A stretch of 64,000 bases of DNA from NCBI GenBank assembly GCA_019423565.1, contig JAHZBE010000007.1, positions 16,579 to 80,578 on the forward strand, read 5' to 3'. The position numbers and the translations under genes are program-made. Positions 32,582 through 42,800 of the stretch are shown here, one piece after another; position 1 is the stretch's first letter, and the number at the start of each line of letters is the position of its first letter. The notes beneath the pieces are model-generated. The model did no database searches and was not told where the DNA came from. It saw only the letters and a list, made by a program, of their open reading frames with translations. This DNA comes from a bacterium. GTDB lineage: Bacteria; Bacillota_I; Bacilli_A; RF39; UBA660.

Positions 32582-33007
32582 GTGGCAAAAGAAATAGTAA
32601 AAAAGATCAAACTTCAAATTCCTGCTGGTAAAGCAACAGCAGCACCACCAGTTGGTACAGCGTTAGGACCTGCAGGTATCGCATTACCAGATTTTTGTAA
32701 CAGATTTAATGACGCTACAAAAGATAAAATGGGAGATGTATTACCAGTTGAGGTATTCGTTTATGACGATAGATCATTTGATTTCAAAGTAAAAACTCCA
32801 CCAGCAGCATTCTTAATTAAGAAAGCAGCAGGAGTAAAATCAGCATCAAGTAAAGGTGCTAACGAAATCGTTGGTTCTATTACTAAAGCTCAATTACGTG
32901 AAATAGCTGAAACTAAATTACCAGATTTAAATGCTTATACAGTTGAACAAGCAGAAAAAATAATTGCTGGTACAGCACGTAATATGGGAATCGAAATAAC
33001 TGAGTAG
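32582..33007 (+). CDS. rplK: Ribosomal protein uL11
   Basis: uL11 binds the GTPase-associated region of 23S rRNA and the base of the stalk. The 141-residue protein matches throughout: KKIKLQIPAGKATAAPPVGTALGPAGIALPDFCNRFN, then KTPPAAFLIKKAAG and the C-terminal AGTARNMGIEI. The start is GTG at 32582, seven bases after AGGAGG; the frame is open upstream but has no RBS. It is followed by rplA with an intervening leader hairpin. Confidence 0.98.
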   Translation: MAKEIVKKIKLQIPAGKATAAPPVGTALGPAGIALPDFCNRFNDATKDKMGDVLPVEVFVYDDRSFDFKVKTPPAAFLIKKAAGVKSASSKGANEIVGSITKAQLREIAETKLPDLNAYTVEQAEKIIAGTARNMGIEITE

Positions 33008-33033
33008 GAATTTTATCATATAGGTTAAACCTA

Positions 33034-33061
33034 TGTGGGAGGAATATCCGCTAAAACCACA
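33034..33061 (+). promoter_or_regulatory. L1-type ribosomal leader hairpin before rplA
   Basis: TGTGG (33034-33038) pairs perfectly with CCACA (33057-33061). An asymmetric loop (GA opposite GCTAAAA) and an inner GG...CC follow. It is the clearer of two copies of this motif in the operon and sits just before the rplA RBS. L1 binding here would block translation; inferred from position and shape. A second inverted repeat (ATAGGTT, AACCTAT) lies at 33019-33033. Confidence 0.55.
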
Positions 33062-33076
33062 AAGGAGGAAAGTAAA

Positions 33077-33775
33077 ATGGCAAAGAAAAGTAAAAAATAT
33101 ATTGAAGCTTTAAACCAAATAGAAAAAGGTAAAGCATATACAAAAGAAGAAGCTGTAGAACTAGTTAAAAAAGTTAGCACAAGTAAATTTGATGGTTCAG
33201 TTGAAGTAGCTATGAAATTAAATCTAGATACTAGAAAATCTGATCAACAATTAAGAGGTGCAATCGTATTACCAAATGGAACAGGTAAAACAAAAAGAAT
33301 TTTAGTTTTATCTAAAACAAATCAAGCACAAATCGCTAAGGAAGCAGGAGCTGACTTTGTTGGAGATGCTGATTTAGTTGAAAAAATCGAAAAAGAAAAC
33401 TGGTTAGATTTTGATGTAATCATTGCTACACCAGAAATGATGCCAATGCTTGGTAAATTAGGTAAGGTTTTAGGACCTAGAGGTCTTATGCCAAATCCAA
33501 AAACTGGAACAGTTACTACAGATGTTAAAAAAGCTATTGATGATATTAAAAAAGGACGTGTTGAATACAGAACAGATTCATATGGTAACGTTCATGCTAT
33601 TATTGGTAAAGTATCATTCGATGCTGATAAGTTAGTTGAAAACTTAGATGCTTTTGTAAATGTTATAATTAAATCAAAACCATCTACAGTTAAAGGTCAA
33701 TACTTAAAGAATATTTCAGTAGCACCTACAATGGGTCCTGGAATTAAAATCGATTTAAGTTCATTTGACAAATAA
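33077..33775 (+). CDS. rplA: Ribosomal protein uL1
   Basis: uL1 forms the mobile L1 stalk and often represses its own operon. Family features are KSDQQLRGAIVLPNGTGKTKRILV, MPMLGKLGKVLGPRGLMPNPKTGTVT, GRVEYRTDSYGNVHAIIGKVSF and SVAPTMGPGIKID. I chose ATG at 33077 after AAAGGAGGAAAGTAAA, giving 232 residues, the usual length. Confidence 0.98.
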   Translation: MAKKSKKYIEALNQIEKGKAYTKEEAVELVKKVSTSKFDGSVEVAMKLNLDTRKSDQQLRGAIVLPNGTGKTKRILVLSKTNQAQIAKEAGADFVGDADLVEKIEKENWLDFDVIIATPEMMPMLGKLGKVLGPRGLMPNPKTGTVTTDVKKAIDDIKKGRVEYRTDSYGNVHAIIGKVSFDADKLVENLDAFVNVIIKSKPSTVKGQYLKNISVAPTMGPGIKIDLSSFDK

Positions 33776-33807
33776 TAAAAATAATTATATAATTAGTTTA
33801 TCAAAAA

Positions 33808-33913
33808 GTTTTTCTGTACCTAAGACAGTAAGAGCGAAAGCTTAATATTTCTTACCGAGGACAATTACTTAATACTTATTTTAAGTCTTTGTCTTTAGTA
33901 CAAAGACTTTTTT
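33808..33913 (+). promoter_or_regulatory. L10 ribosomal leader with attenuator
   Basis: The conserved L10-leader core is visible: CTGTACCTAAGACAGTAAG...CTTACCGAGGA (about 33814-33861), with the kink-turn-like bulge region. AAGTCTTTGT (33883-33892) and ACAAAGACTT (33900-33909) plus T residues then form a terminator. L10(L12)4 binding to the core would control rplJ-rplL readthrough. This is the known Bacillota arrangement. Confidence 0.88.
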
Positions 33914-33939
33914 GATATAAATTTGATAGGAGGAAGAAT

Positions 33940-34431
33940 ATGGCTAGTCAAAAAATAGTAGAAGCAAAAGCAACAGTTGTTGATGAAATAACAGAAGTAG
34001 CTAAAAATAACGCTTCATTCATATTATTTGATTATCGTGGTCTTACAGCTGAAGAAACTTCTGAACTTAGAAAAATACTTCGTGAAAGCGATTCAAAGTA
34101 CAAAGTTTGGAAAAATACTTTAACTAAAAGAGCACTTGATAGTCTAAACTATAATCTTGACGATTGCCTAGCAGGTCCAAGTGCAATTGCTTATTCAAGC
34201 GATGCTATTGCTCCAATCAAAGCATTAAGTACATTTGCTAAAGATCATCCAGCTTTAGAAATTAAAGGTGGTATAGTTGATGGCAATGTAACATCTCTAG
34301 ATGAAATCAAAGCATTATCTACAATTCCATCAAGAGAAGGACTACTTACTATGCTTGCTGGTGGCCTAATAGGAACTGTCAAAGATTTATCAATCGCTTT
34401 AAATTTACTTAGCGAACAAAAAAGTGAATAA
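33940..34431 (+). CDS. rplJ: Ribosomal protein uL10
   Basis: uL10 anchors the L12 dimers to the 50S stalk. The 163 residues show SFILFDYRGLTAEETSELRKILRESDSKYKVWKNTLTKRAL and GGLIGTVKDLSIALNLLSEQ (the L12-binding C-terminal helix). AGGAGGAAGAAT precedes the ATG. It is controlled by the L10 leader upstream and followed by rplL after 30 bases. Confidence 0.97.
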   Translation: MASQKIVEAKATVVDEITEVAKNNASFILFDYRGLTAEETSELRKILRESDSKYKVWKNTLTKRALDSLNYNLDDCLAGPSAIAYSSDAIAPIKALSTFAKDHPALEIKGGIVDGNVTSLDEIKALSTIPSREGLLTMLAGGLIGTVKDLSIALNLLSEQKSE

Positions 34432-34461
34432 TAAAAAATAAGAAATTAGGAGGAATTTAAA

Positions 34462-34827
34462 ATGGCTAAATTAACAAGAGAAGATTTTATCGCTTCATTA
34501 AAAGAAATGACAATTTTAGAAATTAAAGACTTAGTAGATGCTATGAAAGAAGAATTTGGAGTAGATCCAAGTGCAGTTGCAGTTGCAGCAGCTCCTGCAG
34601 CAGCAGTAGATGAAGGACCAACAGAAGTTACTGTTACATTAACTAGTGCTGGTGCTACTAAAATCCCAGTTATCAAAGTTATAAGAGATATCACAGGTTT
34701 AGGATTAAAAGAAGCTAAAGATATCGCTGATAATGGTGGAGCTGTAAAAGAAAAAATTTCTAAAGAAGAAGCAGAAGAAATCAAAGCTAAATTAGAAGAA
34801 GCTGGAGCTTCAGTAGAAATAGCTTAA
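34462..34827 (+). CDS. rplL: Ribosomal protein bL12
   Basis: bL12 recruits and activates translational GTPases on the stalk. The 121 residues have an N-terminal dimerisation domain (TREDFIASLKEMTILEIKDLVDAMKEEFGV), an Ala-rich hinge (AVAVAAAPAAAVDEG) and a C-terminal domain (IPVIKVIRDITGLGLKEAKDIADN). A strong terminator follows. Confidence 0.98.
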   Translation: MAKLTREDFIASLKEMTILEIKDLVDAMKEEFGVDPSAVAVAAAPAAAVDEGPTEVTVTLTSAGATKIPVIKVIRDITGLGLKEAKDIADNGGAVKEKISKEEAEEIKAKLEEAGASVEIA

Positions 34828-34832
34828 GTTTA

Positions 34833-34857
34833 AAGCATAGAGAAATCTATGCTTTTT
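34833..34857 (+). terminator. Terminator of rplJ-rplL
   Basis: AAGCATAGA, loop GAAA, TCTATGCTT, then T residues: a perfect 9-bp stem. Confidence 0.9.
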
Positions 34858-34893
34858 TCTTTATTTATGATAGAATATATTTGGTGAAGAAAA

Positions 34894-35484
34894 ATGGAAC
34901 ATTATTTTACTAATAATAAGAATTTAAAAGAAAACATTAATGAAATAAATGCAAAAGTAAAAGATACTGAATTTGTTTTTTATACGGATAACGGTGTTTT
35001 TAATAAGAAAGGTCTTGATTATGGAACAAGAGTTTTACTAGAAAATATAGATTTAAGTGATAAATTATCTTTTTTAGATGTAGGATGTGGATGTGGACCT
35101 ATTGGAATATATATTTCAAAACAAAATAAAAATTATACTGTGGATATGATTGATGTTAATGAAAAGGCAGTTAATTTAGTAAAAAAATCATTGCTAAAAA
35201 ACAAAATAGATAATGCAAATGTATTTATTAGTGATGTATATGAAAATATAAAAAATAATTATGATATGATAATTACAAATCCACCAATACATGCAGGAAA
35301 AACAAAAGTATATGAAATAATAAGAGGTGCATCTAATTATTTAAATGAAAAAGGCGAACTTTGGATAGTAATAAGAAAAGATCAAGGTGCAAAATCACTT
35401 ATAAAAGATATGAGTGATATATATAATTTTGAAATTGTAAAAAGAGATAATGGTTTTTATATATTAAGAGCAAATAAGATATAA
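34894..35484 (+). CDS. Class I methyltransferase (RsmC/YbxB-like)
   Basis: A SAM-dependent methyltransferase of the small-domain RsmC family, called YbxB in Bacillus, where it also lies between rplL and rpoB. The SAM motif FLDVGCGCGPIGIYIS and the catalytic motif MIITNPPIHAG (NPP-x, as in N2-guanine methyltransferases) are clear. The length is 196, corresponding to the C-terminal catalytic half of E. coli RsmC, so the target (possibly a 16S rRNA guanine) is not certain. GGTGAAGAAAA precedes the ATG. It has its own terminator. Confidence 0.9.
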   Translation: MEHYFTNNKNLKENINEINAKVKDTEFVFYTDNGVFNKKGLDYGTRVLLENIDLSDKLSFLDVGCGCGPIGIYISKQNKNYTVDMIDVNEKAVNLVKKSLLKNKIDNANVFISDVYENIKNNYDMIITNPPIHAGKTKVYEIIRGASNYLNEKGELWIVIRKDQGAKSLIKDMSDIYNFEIVKRDNGFYILRANKI

Positions 35485-35492
35485 AGTATTAA

Positions 35493-35525
35493 AATAGACT
35501 GATAAAATTACCAGTCTATTTTTTT
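35493..35525 (+). terminator. Terminator of the RsmC-like gene
   Basis: AATAGACTG, a 10-base loop, CAGTCTATT, then T residues: a perfect 9-bp stem. Confidence 0.88.
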
Positions 35526-35596
35526 AAAATTTATGAATATAATTATATTATAAAGAACATATTAATAATACTTTTCAATTAAAAGGTTTGAAAAAT

Positions 35597-35625
35597 TTGA
35601 CAAATATTAACTTGTATGATAGTAT
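35597..35625 (+). promoter_or_regulatory. Promoter of the hypothetical gene at 35653
   Basis: TTGACA (35597-35602), 17 bases, TAGTAT (35620-35625). A consensus -35 with a 4/6 -10. Confidence 0.6.
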
Positions 35626-35652
35626 ACTAAGCCAATCAGGGGGTATATATTT

Positions 35653-36072
35653 ATGATAAAAGTATATGAAGAAAATGGTACATATGATATTGATGTGTAC
35701 GCAAATGAAGAAGAAGAGGAAAGAAATAGTTCAATAATGGGTCTTACAGTTGATACTAAAAGGCATATGTATTATGTTATATTACCAAAAGAACCATCAA
35801 GAAATGAACATGAAAAATTCATATCAGATTTTTTAAAAATGGATATGTTAAATAAAAAATATATTTCTAAAATAGCAAAAGATCCAAAAAATGTTTCATT
35901 ATCTGGTGAAACTAAAGTTTATGAAAAAGAAATTTTAAAAAATATATTTAAAGCACAAGGAATAATTCCTGTAACATATGCGGAAAGAGATCAAATTGCT
36001 AGTGATTTAGAAGATATTAAAGCATATAATTTAGGTATAAAATCAGAAAATGATATACTTAGAATGAGATAA
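35653..36072 (+). CDS. Hypothetical protein before rpoB
   Basis: I do not recognise a family. The 139 residues have no signal peptide or membrane segment. The first 60 residues look beta-rich (MIKVYEENGTYDIDVYANEEEEER, GLTVDTKRHMYYVILPKEP) and the rest helical. The start is strong (AGGGGGTATATATTT), with its own TTGACA promoter and terminator, so it is a well-expressed single gene rather than a chance frame. It replaces nothing obvious in Bacillus order. Confidence 0.7.
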   Translation: MIKVYEENGTYDIDVYANEEEEERNSSIMGLTVDTKRHMYYVILPKEPSRNEHEKFISDFLKMDMLNKKYISKIAKDPKNVSLSGETKVYEKEILKNIFKAQGIIPVTYAERDQIASDLEDIKAYNLGIKSENDILRMR

Positions 36073-36089
36073 TGAAAATTATCTTTTTT
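36067..36089 (+). terminator. Terminator of the hypothetical gene at 35653
   Basis: AGATAAT, loop GAAA, ATTATCT, then T residues; the stop codon (36070-36072) lies in the stem. Confidence 0.8.
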
Positions 36090-36138
36090 CTTTATTAAAA
36101 ATTTCTAAAACTTTTTAATATAAATTTTTCAATATTTA

Positions 36139-36167
36139 TTGACAAAACAAACCTTTTCTGGTAACAT
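36139..36167 (+). promoter_or_regulatory. Promoter of rpoB-rpoC
   Basis: TTGACA (36139-36144), 17 bases ending in TGG, TAACAT (36162-36167). The leader contains an inverted repeat ATGTTTC...GAAACAT (36182-36208) that could form a hairpin before the rpoB start. Confidence 0.75.
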
Positions 36168-36242
36168 TTTAAATTGGTACTATGTTTCTTTTTTTAGCCT
36201 GGAAACATGTTCTTTGAATATTATTGTTAGGGGTGAAAGCAC

Positions 36243-39200
36243 GTGGCTTATAAAGTAAAAAAAGTATGTAAAGATCGTGAAAGAAGAGATTTTTCACGCA
36301 GTGAGAATTCACTAGAACTTAAGGATTTGCTTGAAATCCAAAAAAGTTCGTATAAGGACTTTATCGAAGTTGGAATACGTGAAGTATTAGATGAATTATT
36401 TCCAGTAGATAATTTTTCTGGTTCTTTATCACTAGAAATTGGTGATTATTCATTCGATGAACCTAGATTAAGTATAAAAGAATGTAAAGAGAGAAAATCA
36501 ACGTATGCTGCTCCACTAAAAGTTCAAGCTCGTTTATTCAACAACGAAACTGGTGAAGTAAAAGAGCAAGAATTATTTTTTGGTGATATGCCAATAATGA
36601 CTGACAGCGGTACATTTGTTATTAATGGTGCTGAAAGGGTTATTGTATCACAATTAGTTCGTTCACCAAGTGTATACTATGGTATGGAAATGGATAAAAA
36701 TGGTAGAAATATTTTTACGTCTCAAATTATACCAAATAGAGGAACTTGGCTTGAATACAAACTAAATAGTAAAGACTGTATTGATGTTAGAATTGATAGA
36801 AACAGAAAAGTAACTGTTGCTACTTTCTTACGTGCATTTGGTTTATCAAGTAATGAACAAATTATAAGTTTATTCGGTGAGGATGAATATCTTTTAAATA
36901 CAATTGAAAAGGATTCTACATCTAATACAGATGAAGCTTTAATTGAAATTTATGAAAAGTTAAAACCAGGTGAACCAGCTACTATCGATAGTGCTAAGAA
37001 TCACATTATTACAAGATTCTTTGATGCATTTAGATATGATTTATCTAAGGTTGGTAGATACAAATTCAATAAGAAGTTAGATGTTTGTGATAGGTTATTT
37101 GGACAAACTTTAGCAGAAGATATTATAGTAGATGGACAAGTTAAATATCCAAAAGGTACTGTAATAAATAGAGAAGTATTAAATGAATTAAAACCATTAT
37201 TTAAAGAAGGTTTAAATTTAAAAGAAGTAGATATTAATGAAGACCTTGATACTTATAATAAGGTTCAAGTTGTTAAAATCTATGCACCAAATAATCAAGA
37301 TAAAATATTAACTATAGTAGGTAATGACCCAACTATAACTGAAAAGAGATTAACAATTTCTGATATTTATGCATCAGTTTCATACTATATAAACCTTTTA
37401 TCAGGTGTTGGTAGTATAGATGAAATTGACCATTTATCAAATAGACGTGTAAAACAAGTTGGAGAACTAGTTCAAAATCAATTTAGAATTGGTGTTACTA
37501 GAATGGAAAAAGTTATTCGTGAAAGAATGACAACATTAGATGAAGCAGAAGCTACTCCAAAAGCATTAATTAACATTAGACCAATAACTGCTGTTATTAA
37601 AGAATTCTTCGGAAGCAGTCAGTTATCACAATTCATGGACCAAGTAAATCCAATGTCTGAGTTAACTAATAAGAGACGTTTATCTGCTTTAGGACCAGGT
37701 GGATTATCTAGAGATAGAGCTGCTATGGAAGTTCGTGACGTTAATGAATCACACTATGGTAGAATTTGTCCTATTGAATCACCAGAAGGTGCTAACATAG
37801 GTCTTATTACATCTCTTGCAAGTTATGCAAAAGTTAATGAATATGGATTTATAATGACTCCATATAGAAGAGTTAAAGATGGTATTTTACAAGATGAAAT
37901 AGATTATTTAACTGCTGATGAAGAGTTAGATTATGTTATTTCACAAGCAAGAATAAATATTAAAGATAAAAAAATAGTAGATGATGAAATTACAGCAAGA
38001 TTCCGTGGTGAAAATATAATTGTAAAAGCAAATGAAGTTAATTATATAGATGTATCTCCACAACAAATTATATCTGTAACAGCATCATGTATTCCATTCC
38101 TAGATCACGATATGGCACACCGCGCCCTAATGGGATCAAACATGCAACGTCAAGCATTACCACTTTTAAAAGCAGAAGCTCCATATGTTGGAACTGGTAT
38201 AGAATATATTGCTGCTAGAGACAGTGGTGCAACAATAGTTGCTAAAGCAGATGGTATTGTAGAATACGCAGATGGTAAAAAGATAATTGTAAAAACTAAG
38301 GGTGGTAAAGACGTTTATACACTAATGAACTTTGAAGGATCAAACGGTGGAACTTGTTATCATCAACGTCCAATAGTTAAAGCTGGAGACAAAGTTGAAA
38401 GAAATATGATTATTGCTGATGGACCAAGTACAGATAAAGGTGAACTTGCTCTTGGTAAAAACCTAACAGTAGCATTTATGACATTTAATGGTTATAACTA
38501 TGAAGATGCTGTTATATTAAATGAAAGATTAGTAAAAGATGATGCATTTACATCAATTCATATAGAAAGTTATTCAATCCAATGTCGTGATACAAAACTT
38601 GGACCAGAAGAAATAACTAGAGATATTCCTAATATATCTGAAGATGCAAGAAAGAATCTTGATGCTGAAGGTATTGTAAGAATAGGTACAGAAGTAAAAG
38701 AAAATGATATTTTAGTTGGTAAAGTTACTCCAAAAGGAATGGTAGAACTTACAGCTGAAGAAAAATTATTACATGCAATATTTGGAGAAAAAACAAGAGA
38801 AGTTCGTGACACATCACTTCGTGTTCCACATGGTGGAGATGGTATCGTTCATGATATTAAAGTATACACTAAGAAAGATAACGACGAACTTGCAAGTGGA
38901 GTATCTAAAGAAATAAGAGTATATATTGCTCAAAAGAGAAAAATCCAAGTAGGAGATAAAGTTGCTGGACGTCATGGTAACAAGGGTGTTGTTTCACTAG
39001 TATTACCACAAGAAGATATGCCATTTATGCCAGATGGTAGACCAGTAGATATCATACTTAACCCACTTGGTGTTCCATCTCGTATGAACCTAGGACAAGT
39101 ACTTGAACTTCACTTAGGTATGGCTGCTAAGAAACTTGGAGTATATTGCTCAACACCAGTATTTGATGGTGCAAGTATGCAAGATATTGCTGAAATGATG

Positions 39201-39839
39201 GAAGAAGCTGGACTTGATAAAGATGGTAAGACAGTACTTTATGATGGTAGAACAGGTTTACCATTTGATAGTAGAGTCAGTGTTGGTGTAATGTACATGA
39301 TTAAACTAGATCACATGGTTGATGATAAGTTACATGCTCGTGCTACAGGACCTTATTCATTAGTTACACAACAACCTTTAGGTGGTAAAGCACAAATGGG
39401 TGGTCAAAGATTCGGTGAAATGGAAGTTTGGGCACTAGAAGCTTATGGTGCAGCTAATATCTTACAAGAAATAATGACATTTAAATCAGATGATGTTGTA
39501 GGAAGAGTTAAAGCTTACGAATCTATCGTAAAAGGAAATAAAATAGAAGCTGCTGGAGTTCCAGAAAGTTTCAGAGTTCTAGTTAAAGAACTTCAAGCAT
39601 TAGGTCTTGATGTATCAATGATAGATGAAGATGGTAAAGAAGTTGGAATTACAGAACTTGAAAAAGAAGAAAATAATGAAAATACAGCATTATCTATTGA
39701 TGAAATAGAAATAAAAGATATAAAGAAAAACAACTTAGAAGATGTATTAAAAACTGAAGAAAATAATGAAGAAGAATATGAAGAATTACCTTCGGAAGAA
39801 GAATTCGAAAATGACGAAGAAGAGGAGGATGAAGAATAA
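36243..39839 (+). CDS. rpoB: RpoB, RNA polymerase beta subunit
   Basis: This is the beta subunit of RNA polymerase. The start is GTG at 36243 after GGGGTGAAAGCAC. Known motifs are present: the rifampicin region GSSQLSQFMDQVNPMSELTNKRRLSALGPGGLSRDRA, ESPEGANIGLI, the active-site-adjacent VAGRHGNKGVVS and the C-terminal GGKAQMGGQRFGEMEVWALEAYGAA. The rif region has the wild-type S-Q-F-M-D-Q...H/K-RR-x-SALG layout, with Lys at the RNAP His position (NKRRLS). The length is 1198. The last 50 or so residues are a strongly acidic, low-complexity tail. Its stop overlaps the rpoC ATG by one base. Confidence 0.98.
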   Translation: MAYKVKKVCKDRERRDFSRSENSLELKDLLEIQKSSYKDFIEVGIREVLDELFPVDNFSGSLSLEIGDYSFDEPRLSIKECKERKSTYAAPLKVQARLFNNETGEVKEQELFFGDMPIMTDSGTFVINGAERVIVSQLVRSPSVYYGMEMDKNGRNIFTSQIIPNRGTWLEYKLNSKDCIDVRIDRNRKVTVATFLRAFGLSSNEQIISLFGEDEYLLNTIEKDSTSNTDEALIEIYEKLKPGEPATIDSAKNHIITRFFDAFRYDLSKVGRYKFNKKLDVCDRLFGQTLAEDIIVDGQVKYPKGTVINREVLNELKPLFKEGLNLKEVDINEDLDTYNKVQVVKIYAPNNQDKILTIVGNDPTITEKRLTISDIYASVSYYINLLSGVGSIDEIDHLSNRRVKQVGELVQNQFRIGVTRMEKVIRERMTTLDEAEATPKALINIRPITAVIKEFFGSSQLSQFMDQVNPMSELTNKRRLSALGPGGLSRDRAAMEVRDVNESHYGRICPIESPEGANIGLITSLASYAKVNEYGFIMTPYRRVKDGILQDEIDYLTADEELDYVISQARINIKDKKIVDDEITARFRGENIIVKANEVNYIDVSPQQIISVTASCIPFLDHDMAHRALMGSNMQRQALPLLKAEAPYVGTGIEYIAARDSGATIVAKADGIVEYADGKKIIVKTKGGKDVYTLMNFEGSNGGTCYHQRPIVKAGDKVERNMIIADGPSTDKGELALGKNLTVAFMTFNGYNYEDAVILNERLVKDDAFTSIHIESYSIQCRDTKLGPEEITRDIPNISEDARKNLDAEGIVRIGTEVKENDILVGKVTPKGMVELTAEEKLLHAIFGEKTREVRDTSLRVPHGGDGIVHDIKVYTKKDNDELASGVSKEIRVYIAQKRKIQVGDKVAGRHGNKGVVSLVLPQEDMPFMPDGRPVDIILNPLGVPSRMNLGQVLELHLGMAAKKLGVYCSTPVFDGASMQDIAEMMEEAGLDKDGKTVLYDGRTGLPFDSRVSVGVMYMIKLDHMVDDKLHARATGPYSLVTQQPLGGKAQMGGQRFGEMEVWALEAYGAANILQEIMTFKSDDVVGRVKAYESIVKGNKIEAAGVPESFRVLVKELQALGLDVSMIDEDGKEVGITELEKEENNENTALSIDEIEIKDIKKNNLEDVLKTEENNEEEYEELPSEEEFENDEEEEDEE

Positions 39840-42800
39840 TGGATGTTAGTAGATTTGAAGGATTAAAAATATCTATTGCTTCTCCTGAAAAGATTCGTGA
39901 ATGGTCTCATGGTGAAGTAAAAAAACCAGAAACAATAAATTATCGTACATTAAAGCCAGAGAGAGATGGTCTTTTCTGTGAAAAGATTTTTGGACCTACT
40001 AAAGACTATGAATGTTCTTGTGGTAAGTACAAAAGATTAAGATATAAAGATATAGTATGTGATAGATGTGGTGTTGAAGTTACAAAGGCTAAAGTTCGTC
40101 GTGAACGTATGGGTCATATTGAACTTGCAACTCCAGTCTCACATATCTGGTTCTTTAAAGGTGTTCCATCAAGAATGGGACTTGTACTAGATATGTCACC
40201 AAGAGATTTGGAAGAAGTACTATATTTCGTAAGTTATGTAGTAATTAATCCAGGTAATGCACCTCTTGAAAAGAAACAAACATTATCAGATAAAGAATAT
40301 AGAATATATTATGAAAAATATGGTAATGGTTTCGAAGTAGGTATGGGTGCAGAAGCTATTAAAAAACTTTTGCAAGAAGTAAATATTGATGAAGAAATTG
40401 ATAAAATAGAAAAAGAATTAGAAGGAGCTCAAGAACAAAAGAGAACTAGACTTTTAAAAAGACTAGAAATTCTTGACTCATTTAGAGAATCAGGAAATAA
40501 GCCTGAATGGATGATACTAGATTGTATTCCAGTTATTCCACCAGAACTTAGACCAATGATTCAATTAGATGGTGGAAGATTTGCAACTAGTGACTTAAAT
40601 GATTTATATAGACGTGTTATTAACCGTAACAATCGTTTAAAGAAATTATTAGAGTTAGGTGCGCCTTCAATCATTGTTCAAAATGAAAAACGTATGCTAC
40701 AAGAAGCAGTTGATGCTTTATTCGATAATGGTAGACGTGGTAGAAATGTTACTGGTCCATCTAATAGAGCATTAAAATCATTATCAAGTATGCTTAAAGG
40801 TAAGCAAGGTAGATTTAGACAAAACTTACTTGGTAAACGTGTTGACTATTCAGGACGTTCAGTTATCGTAGTTGGTCCATCTCTTAAGATGTATGAATGC
40901 GGTATACCAAAAGAAATGGCACTTGAATTATTTAAACCACATGTTATTCGTGGACTTGTAGAAAAAGAAATAGTTCATAATATTAAATCTGCTAAAAAGA
41001 TGATTGAAAATCAAGATGATAGAGTATGGGATGTTGTTGAAGAAGTTATTAAAGAACATCCAGTATTATTAAACCGTGCTCCAACACTTCATAGATTAGG
41101 TATTCAAGCATTTGAACCTAAGTTAATAGATGGTAAAGCTATAAGACTTCATCCATTAGTTTGTGCTGCATTTAATGCTGACTTCGATGGAGACCAAATG
41201 GCTGTCCACGTACCACTTTCTGAAGAAGCTCAAGCAGAAGCAAGAATTCTTATGTTAGGTGCTAATAACATACTAAAACCATCTGATGGTAAACCTATAG
41301 TTACACCATCACAAGATATGGTACTTGGTAACTACTACTTAACAATGGAACAAGAAAGTGAAGATGAAGGTAGAGTATTTAAAAGCCCAGATGCAGCATT
41401 AATGGCTTATGATAGAAGAGAAATTGATTTACATACAAGATTAGTTGTACCAGTTAAATCATTCAAACATAAGATATTTGCTGATAGTCAAAAGGATAAA
41501 TACTTAATTACAACAGTTGGTAAAATTAAGTTAAATGAAATTTTACCAGATGCATATCAATACATAAATGATGGAAGTAAAGAAAATATAAATACAATTA
41601 CTCCAAGTAAATATTTCGCACCAATGGGAACTGATTTAAAAGAATTTATTAAAAATCTTCCAATTAGTGAACCACTTGGTAAAAAAAGTTTACAAAGTAT
41701 AATTGCTCAAGTATTTAAAAGATATAAAACAACAGAAACATCTACAATGCTTGATAAATTAAAGAATCTAGGATTCGAATATTCAACATATTCAGGAATT
41801 ACAATGTCAGCATTTGATATTATTGCTGATAGCAATAAGGAACAAATTATTTCTGATGGTAAAAAGAAAGTTGATCAAATTGGTAAACAATATAAGAGAG
41901 GTTTAATTACTGAACAAGAAAGATATGAAAGAGTAATTGAAGTTTGGAATAATGCAAATGAACAAATTAAAAATGACTTAAGTAAACTTGCTGAAGAAAA
42001 TCCAAATAACCCAATATTCATCATGATGAAATCTGGTGCTCGTGGTAGTTTGGAACAGTTTAGACAGGTTGCTGGTATGATTGGTCTAGTTGCTAAGCCA
42101 AATGGTATGACAGTTGAAATTCCAATCACATCAAACTATACTGATGGTCTAACAGTGGCAGAATACTTCATGTCATCACATGGTTCAAGAAAAGGTAACG
42201 TTGATACTGCCTTAAAAACAGCAAACTCTGGTTACTTAACTAGACGTTTAGTAGATGTTGTACAAGATGTTATAGTTAAAGAACATGATTGTGGAACAAT
42301 ACAAGGTGTTGTTGTTGAAGCATTTATTAATGAAAAAGATGGAAGTGTAATTGAATCACTTGCAGAACGTATTACTGGTAGATATACAAATAAGAAAGTA
42401 ATTAATCCTGAAACAAAAGAAGTTATCGTAGATAAGGGTGTTTACATTACTGAACAACTTGCAGATAAGATAACTAAAGCAGGAGTAACATCTGTTGAAA
42501 TAAGAACAACACTTACATGTAAAACTGAAAACGGTGTTTGTCAAATGTGTTATGGACGTAACCTTGCAACAAGTAACCCTGTTGAAATTGGTGAAGCAGT
42601 TGGTATTATGGCTGCACAATCAATTGGTGAACCAGGTACTCAGCTTACAATGCGTACATTCCACACAGGTGGTGTTGCTAGTGGTGACGATATCACTCAA
42701 GGTCTTCCTCGTGTTGAAGAATTGTTTGAAGCTCGTAATCCAAAAGTTAAAGCTTCTGTTGCAGAAATCGCAGGAGAAATCACTAATATTGAAAATCAAA

